Positions 29,337 to 37,255 of a stretch of DNA of 38,190 nucleotides are shown piece by piece. The notes beneath the pieces are model-generated. The model was given only the letters and a program-made list of their open reading frames with translations. It made no database searches and had not been told where the DNA came from. Made by a program: the position numbers and the translations under genes. Source of the DNA: a virus; the IMG/VR virus record IMGVR_UViG_3300046457_000388, positions 1 to 38,190 of that record. The stretch is one strand, 5' to 3'. How positions within the stretch are numbered: the stretch's first letter is position 1; each line of letters starts with the position of its first letter.

Positions 29337-29798
29337 ATGGCTTGGTATTACTGTCGCGTCAACGAAACGCGGGGTGGGTTTTTTAATACGAATTCCCATG
29401 GTGAAATCGGCAGCCCTGATTGCACTATTCCCGAGGGCGCAAAAGAGCTTACGGATGAACTGTATGCCGAGTTAACGGCGCCCCGAACGGATAACAAGCT
29501 GGTCTATCCGGGCGCCGATGGGTTTCCGGTGCTGATCGATCCGCCGCCGCCGTCGCCGGAGGAACAGGCCGCCACCGAACGCGCCTGGCGTGATGCGCTG
29601 TTGTCGGTGACGGATGGTGTCGCGACCCGGCACCGTGACGAGGTGGAGGAAGGCGCCGCGACCACGCTCACGGCTGAGCAGTACAGCGAATTGTTGGCGT
29701 ATCGCCGGCAGTTGCGCGACTGGCCGCAAGGCGCCGAGTTTCCCCTGGTGGATCATCGCCCGATCACGCCGCCCTGGCTGTCCGAGCAAGCCCAATAA
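29337..29798 (+). CDS. Tail fibre assembly protein (G-like)
   Basis: A 153-residue protein beginning MAWYYCRVNETRGGFFN, with NKLVYPGADGFPVLIDPPPP and a C-terminal YSELLAYRRQLRDWPQGAEF that is characteristic of tail fibre assembly chaperones. It lies directly after the fibre gene, with which it usually co-evolves. Its first third has lower GC like the fibre tip, consistent with joint exchange. Confidence 0.85.
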   Translation: MAWYYCRVNETRGGFFNTNSHGEIGSPDCTIPEGAKELTDELYAELTAPRTDNKLVYPGADGFPVLIDPPPPSPEEQAATERAWRDALLSVTDGVATRHRDEVEEGAATTLTAEQYSELLAYRRQLRDWPQGAEFPLVDHRPITPPWLSEQAQ

Positions 29799-29824
29799 AC
29801 GCCCCGCACTGACGGGGCGTTTTC
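29798..29824 (+). terminator. Terminator after fibre assembly gene
   Basis: AACGCCCCG/CGGGGCGTT (29798-29806, 29813-29821), loop CACTGA, then TTCTTTT. It is the first of two hairpins in this spacer. Confidence 0.8.
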
Positions 29825-29829
29825 TTTTC

Positions 29830-29843
29830 CGTTACGCGTAACG
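29830..29843. repeat. 14-bp palindrome CGTTACGCGTAACG, copy 2
   Basis: A perfect palindrome in the spacer between two terminators, identical to copies at 17966 and 36091 and preceded here, as at 36091, by CTTTTCC/CTTTC-C. Confidence 0.6.
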
Positions 29844-29857
29844 CTTTCACCCCTCAC

Positions 29858-29881
29858 AGCCTCGCACACGCGGGGCTTTTT
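29858..29881 (+). terminator. Second terminator before the sheath gene
   Basis: AGCCTCGC/GCGGGGCT (29858-29865, 29870-29877, one T-G pair), loop ACAC, followed by TTTT. A CTGGAGA ribosome binding site for the sheath gene follows. Confidence 0.75.
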
Positions 29882-29901
29882 CGTTTCTGGAGATTGACCC
29901 T

Positions 29902-31065
29902 ATGAGCGGTTTTTTTCACGGCATCACCATGTCGCTGATCGACACCGGCGCGCGCACTATCTCGCTGCCGTCCTCCTCGATCATTGGCTTGTGCGACACC
30001 TTCACCCCGGGCCTTCTCGCCAAGGCCAAGGCTAACGAGCTGGTATTGCTGACGTCCGAGCGCGAAGCCATTGCCGCGTTCGGCGAGGACTCGGCGATCA
30101 CTCGCGCGGCGAAGGCCATCTATGCCCGTGCCAAAGCGGTGATCGTCGCTGTGGGCGTGCCCAAGCTCGAAGACGAGGCGCTGCAAACCTCGGCCATCAT
30201 CGGTGGCGTGCTGGCCTCGGGCGAGCGTACCGGCCTGCAAGCGCTGTTGGACGGCAAGAGCAAACACAACGCCCAGCCGAAACTGTTGATTGCCCCGGGG
30301 CATTCCTCGACCCAAGCCGTGGCCACCGCCATGGACGGCCTGGCCGGCAAGCTGCGCGCGATCGCCATCATCGACGGCCCGAACACCACCGACGAGGCCG
30401 CGTTGGCCTACGCCCTGGAGTTCGGCAGCAAGCGTCTGTACATGGTCGATCCGGGTGTGAAGTATTGGGACACCACCGCCAGCGCGACCCTCGACGCGCC
30501 GGCCTCGGCCTGGGTTGCGGGGCTGTTTGCCTGGACCGATGAGACCTATGGCTATTGGGCGTCGCCGTCGAACAAAGAGTTTGTCGGCATCACCGGCACC
30601 ACGCGCCCGATCGAGTACCTGGACGACGACCCGACCTGCCGGGCCAACCTGCTGAACAACGCCAATATCGCGACGATCATTCGTGACGGCGGTTATCGCC
30701 AGTGGGGCAACCGCACGCTGTCCAGCGATCCGAAATGGTCGTTTGTCACCCGCGTGCGGACCTGCGACATCCTGATGGATGCGATCCAGGCGGGGCACAA
30801 ATGGGCGGTCGACCGCTCGATCACCAAGACCTACGTATCCGACGTGACCGAAGGCCTTCAGGCGTTCCTGCGCGACCAGAAGAACGCCGGCGCGATTATC
30901 AATTTCGAGGCCTACGCGGACACCGAACTCAACACGGCCAGCCAAATCGAGCAGGGCATTGTGTTCTGGCGCATTCGTTTCACCGACGTGCCGCCGGCGG
31001 AAAACCCGCATTTCCTGATTGAAGTCACCAACCAGTGGCTGACCGAAGTTCTTGAAGCAGCCTAA
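29902..31065 (+). CDS. Tail sheath protein
   Basis: A 387-residue P2 FI-type contractile sheath subunit. It has GITMSLIDTGARTISLPSSS at the N-terminus, GQ-like HNAQPKLLIAPGHSSTQAVA, SPSNKEFVGITGTTRPIEYL and the C-terminal PHFLIEVTNQWLTEVLEAA typical of the family. It surrounds the tail tube and shortens on infection. CTGGAGA precedes the ATG. The tube gene follows after 12 bp. Confidence 0.95.
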   Translation: MSGFFHGITMSLIDTGARTISLPSSSIIGLCDTFTPGLLAKAKANELVLLTSEREAIAAFGEDSAITRAAKAIYARAKAVIVAVGVPKLEDEALQTSAIIGGVLASGERTGLQALLDGKSKHNAQPKLLIAPGHSSTQAVATAMDGLAGKLRAIAIIDGPNTTDEAALAYALEFGSKRLYMVDPGVKYWDTTASATLDAPASAWVAGLFAWTDETYGYWASPSNKEFVGITGTTRPIEYLDDDPTCRANLLNNANIATIIRDGGYRQWGNRTLSSDPKWSFVTRVRTCDILMDAIQAGHKWAVDRSITKTYVSDVTEGLQAFLRDQKNAGAIINFEAYADTELNTASQIEQGIVFWRIRFTDVPPAENPHFLIEVTNQWLTEVLEAA

Positions 31066-31077
31066 GGGGGCTAATCC

Positions 31078-31581
31078 ATGATTCCTGAAGTATTGAAAAA
31101 CTGCGCGATGTTTGTAGATGGCGTGAGCTTTGCCGGCGACGTGCCGACGCTGAGCCTGCCGAAACTGACGCAAAAGACCGAAGACTACCAAGGCGGCGGC
31201 ATGTCGGGCCCGATCGAAATCGCCGTGGGCCTGGAAAAACTCGAGTCGGCGTTTACCACCAACGGCGTGCGCCGAGAGGCGCTGAAGTACTTCGGCCTGG
31301 CCGATCAGACCGCGTGCAACGCGGTGTTCCGGGGTGCCTTCGCGGGCCTCAAAGGCGCCGTCAAGTCGGTGGTGGTGACCATGCGCGGCGGTATCAAAGA
31401 GGTGGACATGGGCGACTGGAAGCCATCCACCGTGGCCGAAATCAAGCACGCCATTAAGTTGGTTTACTACAAGCTCGAAATCGACGGTCGCACCGTGTAC
31501 GAAATCGACCCGATCAACATGATTCAGGTGATCGACGGTGTTGATCAACTGGCCGCCGAACGCACCGCCATCGGCCTCTAA
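31078..31581 (+). CDS. Major tail tube protein
   Basis: A 167-residue P2 FII-type tube protein: PEVLKNCAMFVDGVSFAGDV, GGGMSGPIEIAVGLEKLES and YKLEIDGRTVYEIDPINMI. It forms the inner tube inside the sheath. AAGGGGG precedes the ATG at 31078. Sheath, tube and chaperone genes follow in the standard P2 order. Confidence 0.94.
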   Translation: MIPEVLKNCAMFVDGVSFAGDVPTLSLPKLTQKTEDYQGGGMSGPIEIAVGLEKLESAFTTNGVRREALKYFGLADQTACNAVFRGAFAGLKGAVKSVVVTMRGGIKEVDMGDWKPSTVAEIKHAIKLVYYKLEIDGRTVYEIDPINMIQVIDGVDQLAAERTAIGL

Positions 31582-31592
31582 GGACAACAACC

Positions 31593-31904
31593 ATGACTCA
31601 AGAAAATCAAGCAAAGCCGCTGCCGGCCTGGCTGCAAGTGGCCGCCGATGGCGTGACCATCACCCTCAAGCACAAGGTCGAGCTGGCCGGCGTTCAGGTC
31701 GAGCGCCTGACCATGCGCGCACCCTGTGTGCGTGACGTTCGCGCGGCCACGGCGGCCGGTGGTGGCGATGATGAAAAGATGGAAATGTCGCTGTTTTCCA
31801 GCTTGCTGGCGGCCACCGAGGCCGAGCTGTTGGCGCTGAAGTACGTCGATTACCTGCGCGTGCAGGCCGGCTATTTTCGCCTGGTCAGCGAGGGCGACGT
31901 TTAA
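31593..31904 (+). CDS. Tail assembly chaperone E
   Basis: A 103-residue P2 gpE-type protein (VTITLKHKVELAGVQVERLT, MRAPCVRDVRAA, then SLLAATEAELLALKYVDYLR). In contractile phages it is expressed together with a frameshifted longer form that coats the tape measure during assembly. AAGGA precedes the ATG. The frame ends GTT-TAA at 31899-31904, and an open downstream frame continues out of phase (see the separate entry). Confidence 0.85.
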   Translation: MTQENQAKPLPAWLQVAADGVTITLKHKVELAGVQVERLTMRAPCVRDVRAATAAGGGDDEKMEMSLFSSLLAATEAELLALKYVDYLRVQAGYFRLVSEGDV

Positions 31905-32016
31905 CGCGACCACGCTCAAGATCGTGGCCCGACGCCTGGCGGCAGAAACGGGGTTTTCTGCCGCCGAGATCGAGGCCATGACTTTTGACCGGATGGTGTG
32001 GTGGCTCACGGATTGA
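31903..32016 (+). CDS. E' extension in the +1 (equivalently -2) frame
   Basis: From the TAA of E, the frame starting TTT-AAC continues for 37 codons to TGA 32014-32016. The product (LKIVARRLAAETGFSAAEIE, then DRMVWWLTD) resembles the GpE'/GpE tail protein pattern of a short helical domain ending near a Trp-rich segment. No good independent start exists. A programmed frameshift near the E stop would fuse it to E, giving the E-E' chaperone. The open overlap upstream runs from about 31840. Confidence 0.6.
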   Translation, partial: NATTLKIVARRLAAETGFSAAEIEAMTFDRMVWWLTD

Positions 32017-32055
32017 GCCGCCTTTGATCTACTCGACGACGAATAGGGCACGCAC

Positions 32056-35004
32056 ATGGCGAACAAACTCGCGCTCGGCCTGGTCATTGGCGGGGCGGTC
32101 AGCTCTTCCGTGGGCGCCGCGTTCAAGGATGTCACCGGGCGCATCAAGCGCCTGGAGGCCGAAGGGCAAAAAGCCCGGGTGCTGGAAAAGACCATTGGCG
32201 ACACCATGCGCTTGCGCGATGAGTGGCGCAAAGCGGATCAGGCGGGCGACAAAGGCGCCAAGGCGCTGCTGAAACAACTGGAGTCCAATCTCAACAGCCT
32301 GCGCAAGCAGGGTGTCGAAGTGCGCAACTTGACCAAGGCTTACGCCACTATGGGCGCGGCGGCCAACAAGGCCGAGCTGAAAGCCAAGGGGCACATGCAG
32401 CTTGACGAAGGCAAGCAGCAACTGAAAAGCGGTATCGGCCAGGCGGCGGCCGTCACGGCGGCGATGGTGATCCCGACCAAGGTCAGCGCGGACTATGGCG
32501 CGATCATTCGTGACATCGCGATCAAGGCCAACATTGCCAACAAGCCTGAAGAGGCGCAGCTGTCGAAAACCATTGTCGACACGTCCCGGGACACGGGCAT
32601 GGCGCGCAATCAGGTAGCCGAGGTGGTCAATGCCCTGGTCGGGGCCGGCATGGAGCTGGACAAGGCCCTGCAATACGCCCCGACAGCGGCCAAGTTTGCC
32701 GTGGGCCAGGGCTCGGACGGCGGCGAAACGGCGCGCATGATTAACGCTCTGGGGCAGAACGCCAAAATTTCCGACCCGGCGGTGATGCAAAAGGCCCTGG
32801 AGGCGATCGCCTACCAAGGCCAGGCGGGCAGTTTTGAAGCGGCCGACATGGCGCGTTGGTTCCCTGAGCTGCTGGCCGGCATGGGCAAGCTGGGCATTAC
32901 CGGCATGGACTCGGTGTCGCAATTGGGCGCCATGCTTCAGGTGCAGATGAAGACCGCCGGCGGTTCGGATGAAGCGGCCAACAACCTCAAAAACTGGATG
33001 GAAAAGATCGGTTCCGGGGATACGGTCGAGGCCTACAAAAAGGCCGGGATCGACTATCAGGGCTCGATGAACACCGGCCTGCAGAATGGCAAGTCGACGC
33101 TGGAATCCAGCTTTGAACTGGCGCAAAAGTACATCGCCGCGACCGATCCGAAGAAGGCCGCCGCCATGGCGGAAGCCACGGCCAAGATCAGCCAGGAGAC
33201 GGACCCGGAAAAAGCCAAGGCCATGCTGGCGTCCCTGGAGCAAGCTTTGCGCACCGGCGACTTGTTCGCCGACATGCAGGTGAAGGGCGCGCTGACCGCG
33301 TACATGCAAAACAAGGATCTGTATGACCGGCTGAAAAAGGAATCGGCCAACGCCACCGGGATCTTGGATAAGAACCTAGAGGAACGCCGCCAGTCCTCGG
33401 CGCAGAAATGGGCGGAAATGGCCCAGGGCGCCGATGACGCCATGCGTGCGATCGGCGATGCCATGCGCCCGGTCACGGATGCGGTGGCGGACGGGTTGAC
33501 GTATGTCGCCCAGGGGCTGAGCAAGCTGTCGGAGGAATCGCCCAAGGTGGTGACCGGGATCGGTGCCGCCGTCGCCGCCGTGGCCGCTTTCACCAGTGCC
33601 ATGGGGACGTTCAAGATCGCCAAGGGCCTGATGAACATCGGGCGCGGTTCGCTGGGGGGTAATCCGAACATCCCGCAAAAGGTGATCGTGACCAATATGC
33701 CGGCCGGTGGTGCGGGTGGCGGGCTGGATGTCGGCGATCTGGACGACAACGGCAAGGGCGACAAGAAGCGCGGCAAGGGCGCTAAGGGCGCGCGGACGGC
33801 GCCGGAGGGCGGTCGTTCTGGCGTTGGGCGCGGCGGGGTCGGTCGGGGCATTGGTGCTGGGGTGAGGGGGCCGGCGGTACTGGCGGCGATTGAGGCCGGA
33901 TTTAAGGCGAAAGACACCTATGACAATGCGGTGACCCAAGACGAAAAAGCCGAGGGTTACGGCCAGGCGGCGGGCGGGTTGGCGGGTACGCTGGCCGGTG
34001 CGGCGGCGGGCGCGGCGATCGGCTCGATGGTGCCGATCATTGGCACGGTGGTGGGTGGCTTGCTCGGTGCCTACCTCGGCAGTTTGGGCGGTGACGCCCT
34101 GGGCGGTTACGCCGGCAAAGCGGCGTTCGGTACGTCCGACGAACTCAAGCGCATGCCGGCCGCTGGGCCACTGATGATGGCGGATGCCGGTAAGGACATT
34201 CCGCCGGTGATGGGGCGCATTGCCCAGTCATTCGCGCCGCCGGCACCGGTGCCGCTGATGATGGCCAATGCGGGCCAGGCTCCGGCCTCGGCCCCGGCGC
34301 CGCTGGTGGTCAAGCCATTGGCGCCGGTGGCCCCGGCTCCGGCCCCTGTGTCGCTGGTGGTGAATCCGTTGGCGTCGGTGGCCACGGCTCCGGCCTCGGC
34401 GCCGTTGGTGGTGAGTTCGCCGGCACCGGTGGCCAAGGCTCCGGCCTCGGCGCCGTTGGTGGTGAGTTCGCCGGCACCGGCGGCCCAGGCCCCGGCCTCG
34501 GTGCCGTTGGTGGTGAATCCGCTGGCCCCGGTGGCCAAGGTTCCGGCCCCGGCGCCGTTGGTGGTGAGTTCGCCGGCACCGACGGCCCAGGCTCCGGCCC
34601 CGGCGCCGCTAGTGGTCAAGCCATTGGCCCCGGTGATCAAGGCGCCGCCGGCCGGGGTGGCCAAGCCGGTGCCGGTCCCTGGACCGCCGCCGGCTGCCCA
34701 GGTGCGCCCGGCGCCCGAGGTCAAGCCGGGGGATGCGGCGCGCGCCATGATGTTGCCGCCGGCCAGCGAAGACGCCAAGGCATCGCGCCTGGCCAAGCCG
34801 GCGCCGGCGTCGGCGGAAAAACCAGCGGTGACCAAAGTCGACACGAAGGTGGACATCAATGCGCCGTTTAGCCTGACGGTTCAAGGCGACGTGGCGGACG
34901 TCAATGTGCTGTTTAACCGGCTTCGGCCATTGCTCGATCAGCACCAGCGCGAATTTGCCCAGCAACTGGACAACCGCAAGCTGTACGACGATCCAAACGT
35001 CTAA
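32056..35004 (+). CDS. Tail tape measure protein
   Basis: A 982-residue tape measure (P2 gpT-like), the length-determining core of the tail tube. The N-terminal region is helical (FKDVTGRIKRLEAEGQKARV). The tape measure domain contains DYGAIIRDIAIKANIANKPE and VAEVVNALVGAGMELDKAL. Residues ~490-530 and ~635-690 are hydrophobic and Gly/Ala-rich (AGAAAGAAIGSMVPIIGTVV), possible membrane-inserting parts. Residues ~748-865 are seven Pro/Ala-rich tandem repeats. The C-terminus is a separate short domain (FSLTVQGDVADVNVLFNRLR). Confidence 0.9.
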   Translation: MANKLALGLVIGGAVSSSVGAAFKDVTGRIKRLEAEGQKARVLEKTIGDTMRLRDEWRKADQAGDKGAKALLKQLESNLNSLRKQGVEVRNLTKAYATMGAAANKAELKAKGHMQLDEGKQQLKSGIGQAAAVTAAMVIPTKVSADYGAIIRDIAIKANIANKPEEAQLSKTIVDTSRDTGMARNQVAEVVNALVGAGMELDKALQYAPTAAKFAVGQGSDGGETARMINALGQNAKISDPAVMQKALEAIAYQGQAGSFEAADMARWFPELLAGMGKLGITGMDSVSQLGAMLQVQMKTAGGSDEAANNLKNWMEKIGSGDTVEAYKKAGIDYQGSMNTGLQNGKSTLESSFELAQKYIAATDPKKAAAMAEATAKISQETDPEKAKAMLASLEQALRTGDLFADMQVKGALTAYMQNKDLYDRLKKESANATGILDKNLEERRQSSAQKWAEMAQGADDAMRAIGDAMRPVTDAVADGLTYVAQGLSKLSEESPKVVTGIGAAVAAVAAFTSAMGTFKIAKGLMNIGRGSLGGNPNIPQKVIVTNMPAGGAGGGLDVGDLDDNGKGDKKRGKGAKGARTAPEGGRSGVGRGGVGRGIGAGVRGPAVLAAIEAGFKAKDTYDNAVTQDEKAEGYGQAAGGLAGTLAGAAAGAAIGSMVPIIGTVVGGLLGAYLGSLGGDALGGYAGKAAFGTSDELKRMPAAGPLMMADAGKDIPPVMGRIAQSFAPPAPVPLMMANAGQAPASAPAPLVVKPLAPVAPAPAPVSLVVNPLASVATAPASAPLVVSSPAPVAKAPASAPLVVSSPAPAAQAPASVPLVVNPLAPVAKVPAPAPLVVSSPAPTAQAPAPAPLVVKPLAPVIKAPPAGVAKPVPVPGPPPAAQVRPAPEVKPGDAARAMMLPPASEDAKASRLAKPAPASAEKPAVTKVDTKVDINAPFSLTVQGDVADVNVLFNRLRPLLDQHQREFAQQLDNRKLYDDPNV
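34299..34655 (+). repeat. Seven tandem 51-bp repeats in the tape measure gene
   Basis: Units begin at 34299, 34350, 34401, 34452, 34503, 34554 and 34605 with an exact 51-bp period. Each encodes a 17-residue block of the form APLVV-(SS/NP/KP)-(P/L)-AP-VA-x-APA. The Pro/Ala composition suggests an extended flexible rod or linker. Confidence 0.85.
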
Positions 35005-35016
35005 CGAGGGGGGCTT

Positions 35017-35877
35017 ATGCCTGTTGTGGAAGAGTCTGCATTGCAGCAATTACAGGCGGGGCTGAAGTACCTGGCCTCGGCCGGGGAGACAGGCCGGCGC
35101 AGCCTGGACGGCATGATGGGCCCGCTCAATGGCGCGATCGGTGAAATCAGCGGCGCCGCGTCCGAGCTGGAGGGCGTGCCCTTTATCGGGCCGGCGGTCG
35201 GCGCCAAGCTTCAGCGCGTCATGCGCGGGGTGAATGCGGCTCAAGCCAAGGTCGGCGCGGTGGTGGCAACCTACGGCCGCGCCACCCGGGCGGTGTCGCA
35301 AATCGACGAACGCATGGGCACCCTGAAGGATCAGGCGAGCCGGGCAGCCACGGCGATTAACAAGGTCGCGGGCAAGGTCAGCCCCTCGCTGGCCAACATC
35401 GTGCCCACGGGGATGTTTGCCAAGGACGGCACGCCGGCACCGGAAGCGGTGAAGCCGTTCCCGCACCTGCTGATCATCCAGCCGCAAGACCCCAAGGCGC
35501 CGCCGTACTTCTTCAACCTCGACACTGCCGCCTTTGACACGCTGCGCCGCTCGACGGAATTCCGGTGGGCCGCCCAGGAGCGTTTGTCGCGCCGATCGGC
35601 GCAGCAAGGCGTCGGCATTGGCGAGGAAAAAATGACCCTCAAGGGCAAGATTTTCCCGGGCTTCAAGGGTGGGCTGAAGCAGCTCGACACGCTGCGCTCG
35701 ATCGGCGGCCAGCTCAAGCCGTTGACCCTGACCACGGGTTATGGCGACGTGCTGGGGGCCTGGTGCCTGAAGAGCGTTGAAGAAGAGCAAAGCGCGCTGA
35801 TGCAGGGCGGTATCCCGCGTAAACAAGAGTTCACCCTGGAGTTCGTGCGCTATGGCGATGACATGCAGAACGTCTGA
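35017..35877 (+). CDS. Tail protein U with long N-terminal extension
   Basis: A 286-residue protein. The C-terminal ~135 residues match P2 gpU (HLLIIQPQDPKAPPYFFNLD, FRWAAQERLSRRSAQQGVGI, LTLTTGYGDVLGAWCLKSVE). The first ~140 residues are helical and Ala/Gly-rich (GPLNGAIGEISGAASELEGV, then KLQRVMRGVNAAQAKVGAV), about doubling the usual length. This extension may replace or assist another tail-terminating factor. GAGGGG precedes ATG 35017. It overlaps gene X. Confidence 0.85.
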   Translation: MPVVEESALQQLQAGLKYLASAGETGRRSLDGMMGPLNGAIGEISGAASELEGVPFIGPAVGAKLQRVMRGVNAAQAKVGAVVATYGRATRAVSQIDERMGTLKDQASRAATAINKVAGKVSPSLANIVPTGMFAKDGTPAPEAVKPFPHLLIIQPQDPKAPPYFFNLDTAAFDTLRRSTEFRWAAQERLSRRSAQQGVGIGEEKMTLKGKIFPGFKGGLKQLDTLRSIGGQLKPLTLTTGYGDVLGAWCLKSVEEEQSALMQGGIPRKQEFTLEFVRYGDDMQNV

Positions 35878-36058
35878 AGGGGATCTGTTGGACACCATCT
35901 GTCACAACTACTACGGCCACCTGGCGGGCTGTGTCGAGGCGGTGCTCGATGCCAATCAGGGGCTGGCCGAAGAGGATCAGCCCTACCGCGCCGGGCTGCT
36001 GATCGTGCTGCCGGATCTGCCCGGCCCGGTGCAAGAGCAAGTGACCCTCTGGAACTGA
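35858..36058 (+). CDS. Tail protein X (LysM-like)
   Basis: A 66-residue P2 gpX-type protein: EGDLLDTICHNYYGHLAGCV, LDANQGLAEEDQPYRAGLLI and IVLPDLP. The pattern is a LysM-like fold, thought to bridge tail tube and baseplate hub. The ATG at 35858 (another two codons earlier) lies inside the U gene, an overlap usual for this gene pair. Confidence 0.88.
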   Translation: MTCRTSEGDLLDTICHNYYGHLAGCVEAVLDANQGLAEEDQPYRAGLLIVLPDLPGPVQEQVTLWN

Positions 36059-36089
36059 CGGCGATCGAGGTCGCCGCCGGCGCCGCTTT

Positions 36090-36105
36090 CCGTTACGCGT
36101 AACGG
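36090..36105. repeat. Palindrome CCGTTACGCGTAACGG, copy 3
   Basis: A perfect 16-bp palindrome in the X-D spacer, containing the same 14-bp core as copies 1 and 2. Confidence 0.6.
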
Positions 36106-36118
36106 CCTACCTATTGAG

Positions 36119-36136
36119 CCCGCCTTGCGCGGGTTT
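36119..36136 (+). terminator. Weak hairpin before gene D
   Basis: CCCGC/GCGGG (36119-36123, 36129-36133), loop CTTGC, followed by TTTCCTTTT. Only a 5-bp stem; probably a weak terminator. Confidence 0.4.
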
Positions 36137-36152
36137 CCTTTTGGATATTCCC

Positions 36153-37202
36153 ATGACCCCTATTTTTCGAATCGTCGCGGACGGTGCCGACATCACCGCC
36201 GTGATCAACGATCGGCTGTTGTTGCTGCGCACCTCGGACAAGCCCGGGATGGAGTCGGACGAGTTTGAGTTGCGCATTGACGACCGCGACGGCCAGGTGA
36301 CGCTGCCCCGGCGCGGCGCCGGGCTGGAGATCTACCTGGGCTATGCCGAGACATCCCTGGCGCGCCTGGGGCGCTATGTGGTGGATGAGGTCGAGGTGTC
36401 CGGCCCGCTGGATTCGATTGTGATCCGGGGCAAGGCCAGCGACATGCGCGGTAGCGGTAAGACCATACGCAATGGCAGTTGGGAGAACGTGCCGCTGTCG
36501 ACCATCGTCGGCGACATCGCCGCGCGTAACGGCTGGCAGCCGGCGTGCCAGGTGGCCACCAAAGTGCCCCGGGTCGATCAGCTCAACGAGTCAGACTTTA
36601 ACTTTGTCACGCGCCTAGCCAAGCAATACGACTGCACGGCCAAGGTGGCGGACGGCAAATTGTTGGTGATGCCGCGCCAGGCGGGGCAAAGCGCAAGCGG
36701 TCAACAGTTCGGAGCTATCACCCTGACCCGGGCCGACGTCAGCCGCTGGCAGTTCCGTTTGGGCGATCGCAACGCGCACAAGGCGGTGGCGGCTAAGCAT
36801 CAGGACAAGAAGACCGGAAAGCTCGCGGTTGTCTCCCTGGAGAACGACGACCTGCCGGACGGGTTGCCGGCGGTGCATACCGATCGGCACATCCACCCGA
36901 ACAAGTCCGCTGCCGAGGCGGCGGCTAACGCCCGACTGGCGGCGTTCAACCGCTCGACCGCCGGCGTGCGTCTGGAAATGCCGGGGCGCACGGACATCTT
37001 TGCCGAGCGACCCATTATCGCCCAGGGCTTCAAGGTCGGGCTCGATGGCGAGTACTTGGCCGACTCGGTGGAGCAGGTCTATACCCAAGCCGGTTGGTCG
37101 ACCACCGTCGAATGCAACGGTGGCAAGCAGGGCAAGGCCAGTGCCAAGGGCAAGAAAAAGAAGAAAGAGGACAAGCCGGTAAAAGTCGTGAGTCTCGCCT
37201 AA
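36153..37202 (+). CDS. Late control/tail hub protein D
   Basis: A 349-residue P2 gpD-type baseplate hub protein. Landmarks are ESDEFELRIDDRDGQVTLPR, GYAETSLARLGRYVVDEVEV, RVDQLNESDFNFVTRLAKQY and a Lys-rich C-terminus (KGKKKKKEDKPVK). Such hub proteins hold the V spike. The ATG at 36153 is chosen because it begins the conserved sequence and has GGATATTCCC before it. Confidence 0.92.
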   Translation: MTPIFRIVADGADITAVINDRLLLLRTSDKPGMESDEFELRIDDRDGQVTLPRRGAGLEIYLGYAETSLARLGRYVVDEVEVSGPLDSIVIRGKASDMRGSGKTIRNGSWENVPLSTIVGDIAARNGWQPACQVATKVPRVDQLNESDFNFVTRLAKQYDCTAKVADGKLLVMPRQAGQSASGQQFGAITLTRADVSRWQFRLGDRNAHKAVAAKHQDKKTGKLAVVSLENDDLPDGLPAVHTDRHIHPNKSAAEAAANARLAAFNRSTAGVRLEMPGRTDIFAERPIIAQGFKVGLDGEYLADSVEQVYTQAGWSTTVECNGGKQGKASAKGKKKKKEDKPVKVVSLA

Positions 37203-37218
37203 CTGCAATACCCCATCC

Positions 37219-37241
37219 GCCGCTATCAGCGGCTTTTTTTT
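37219..37241 (+). terminator. Intrinsic terminator between tail and lysis genes
   Basis: GCCGCT/AGCGGC (37219-37224, 37228-37233) with a 3-nt loop and T8. A TTGGAGA ribosome binding site for the endolysin follows at once. Confidence 0.85.
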
Positions 37242-37255
37242 GCTTGGAGAAATGT

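Noticed and set aside
29854-31614. A 586-codon leftward open frame opposite sheath and tube genes
   Set aside because: It mirrors the codon bias of two clearly recognisable tail genes on the other strand, is rich in His/Gly/Arg/Gln as expected of a high-GC shadow, and has no ribosome binding site.
32029-33309. A 426-codon leftward frame opposite the tape measure gene
   Set aside because: Shadow created by GC-rich codons; no ribosome binding site and no context.
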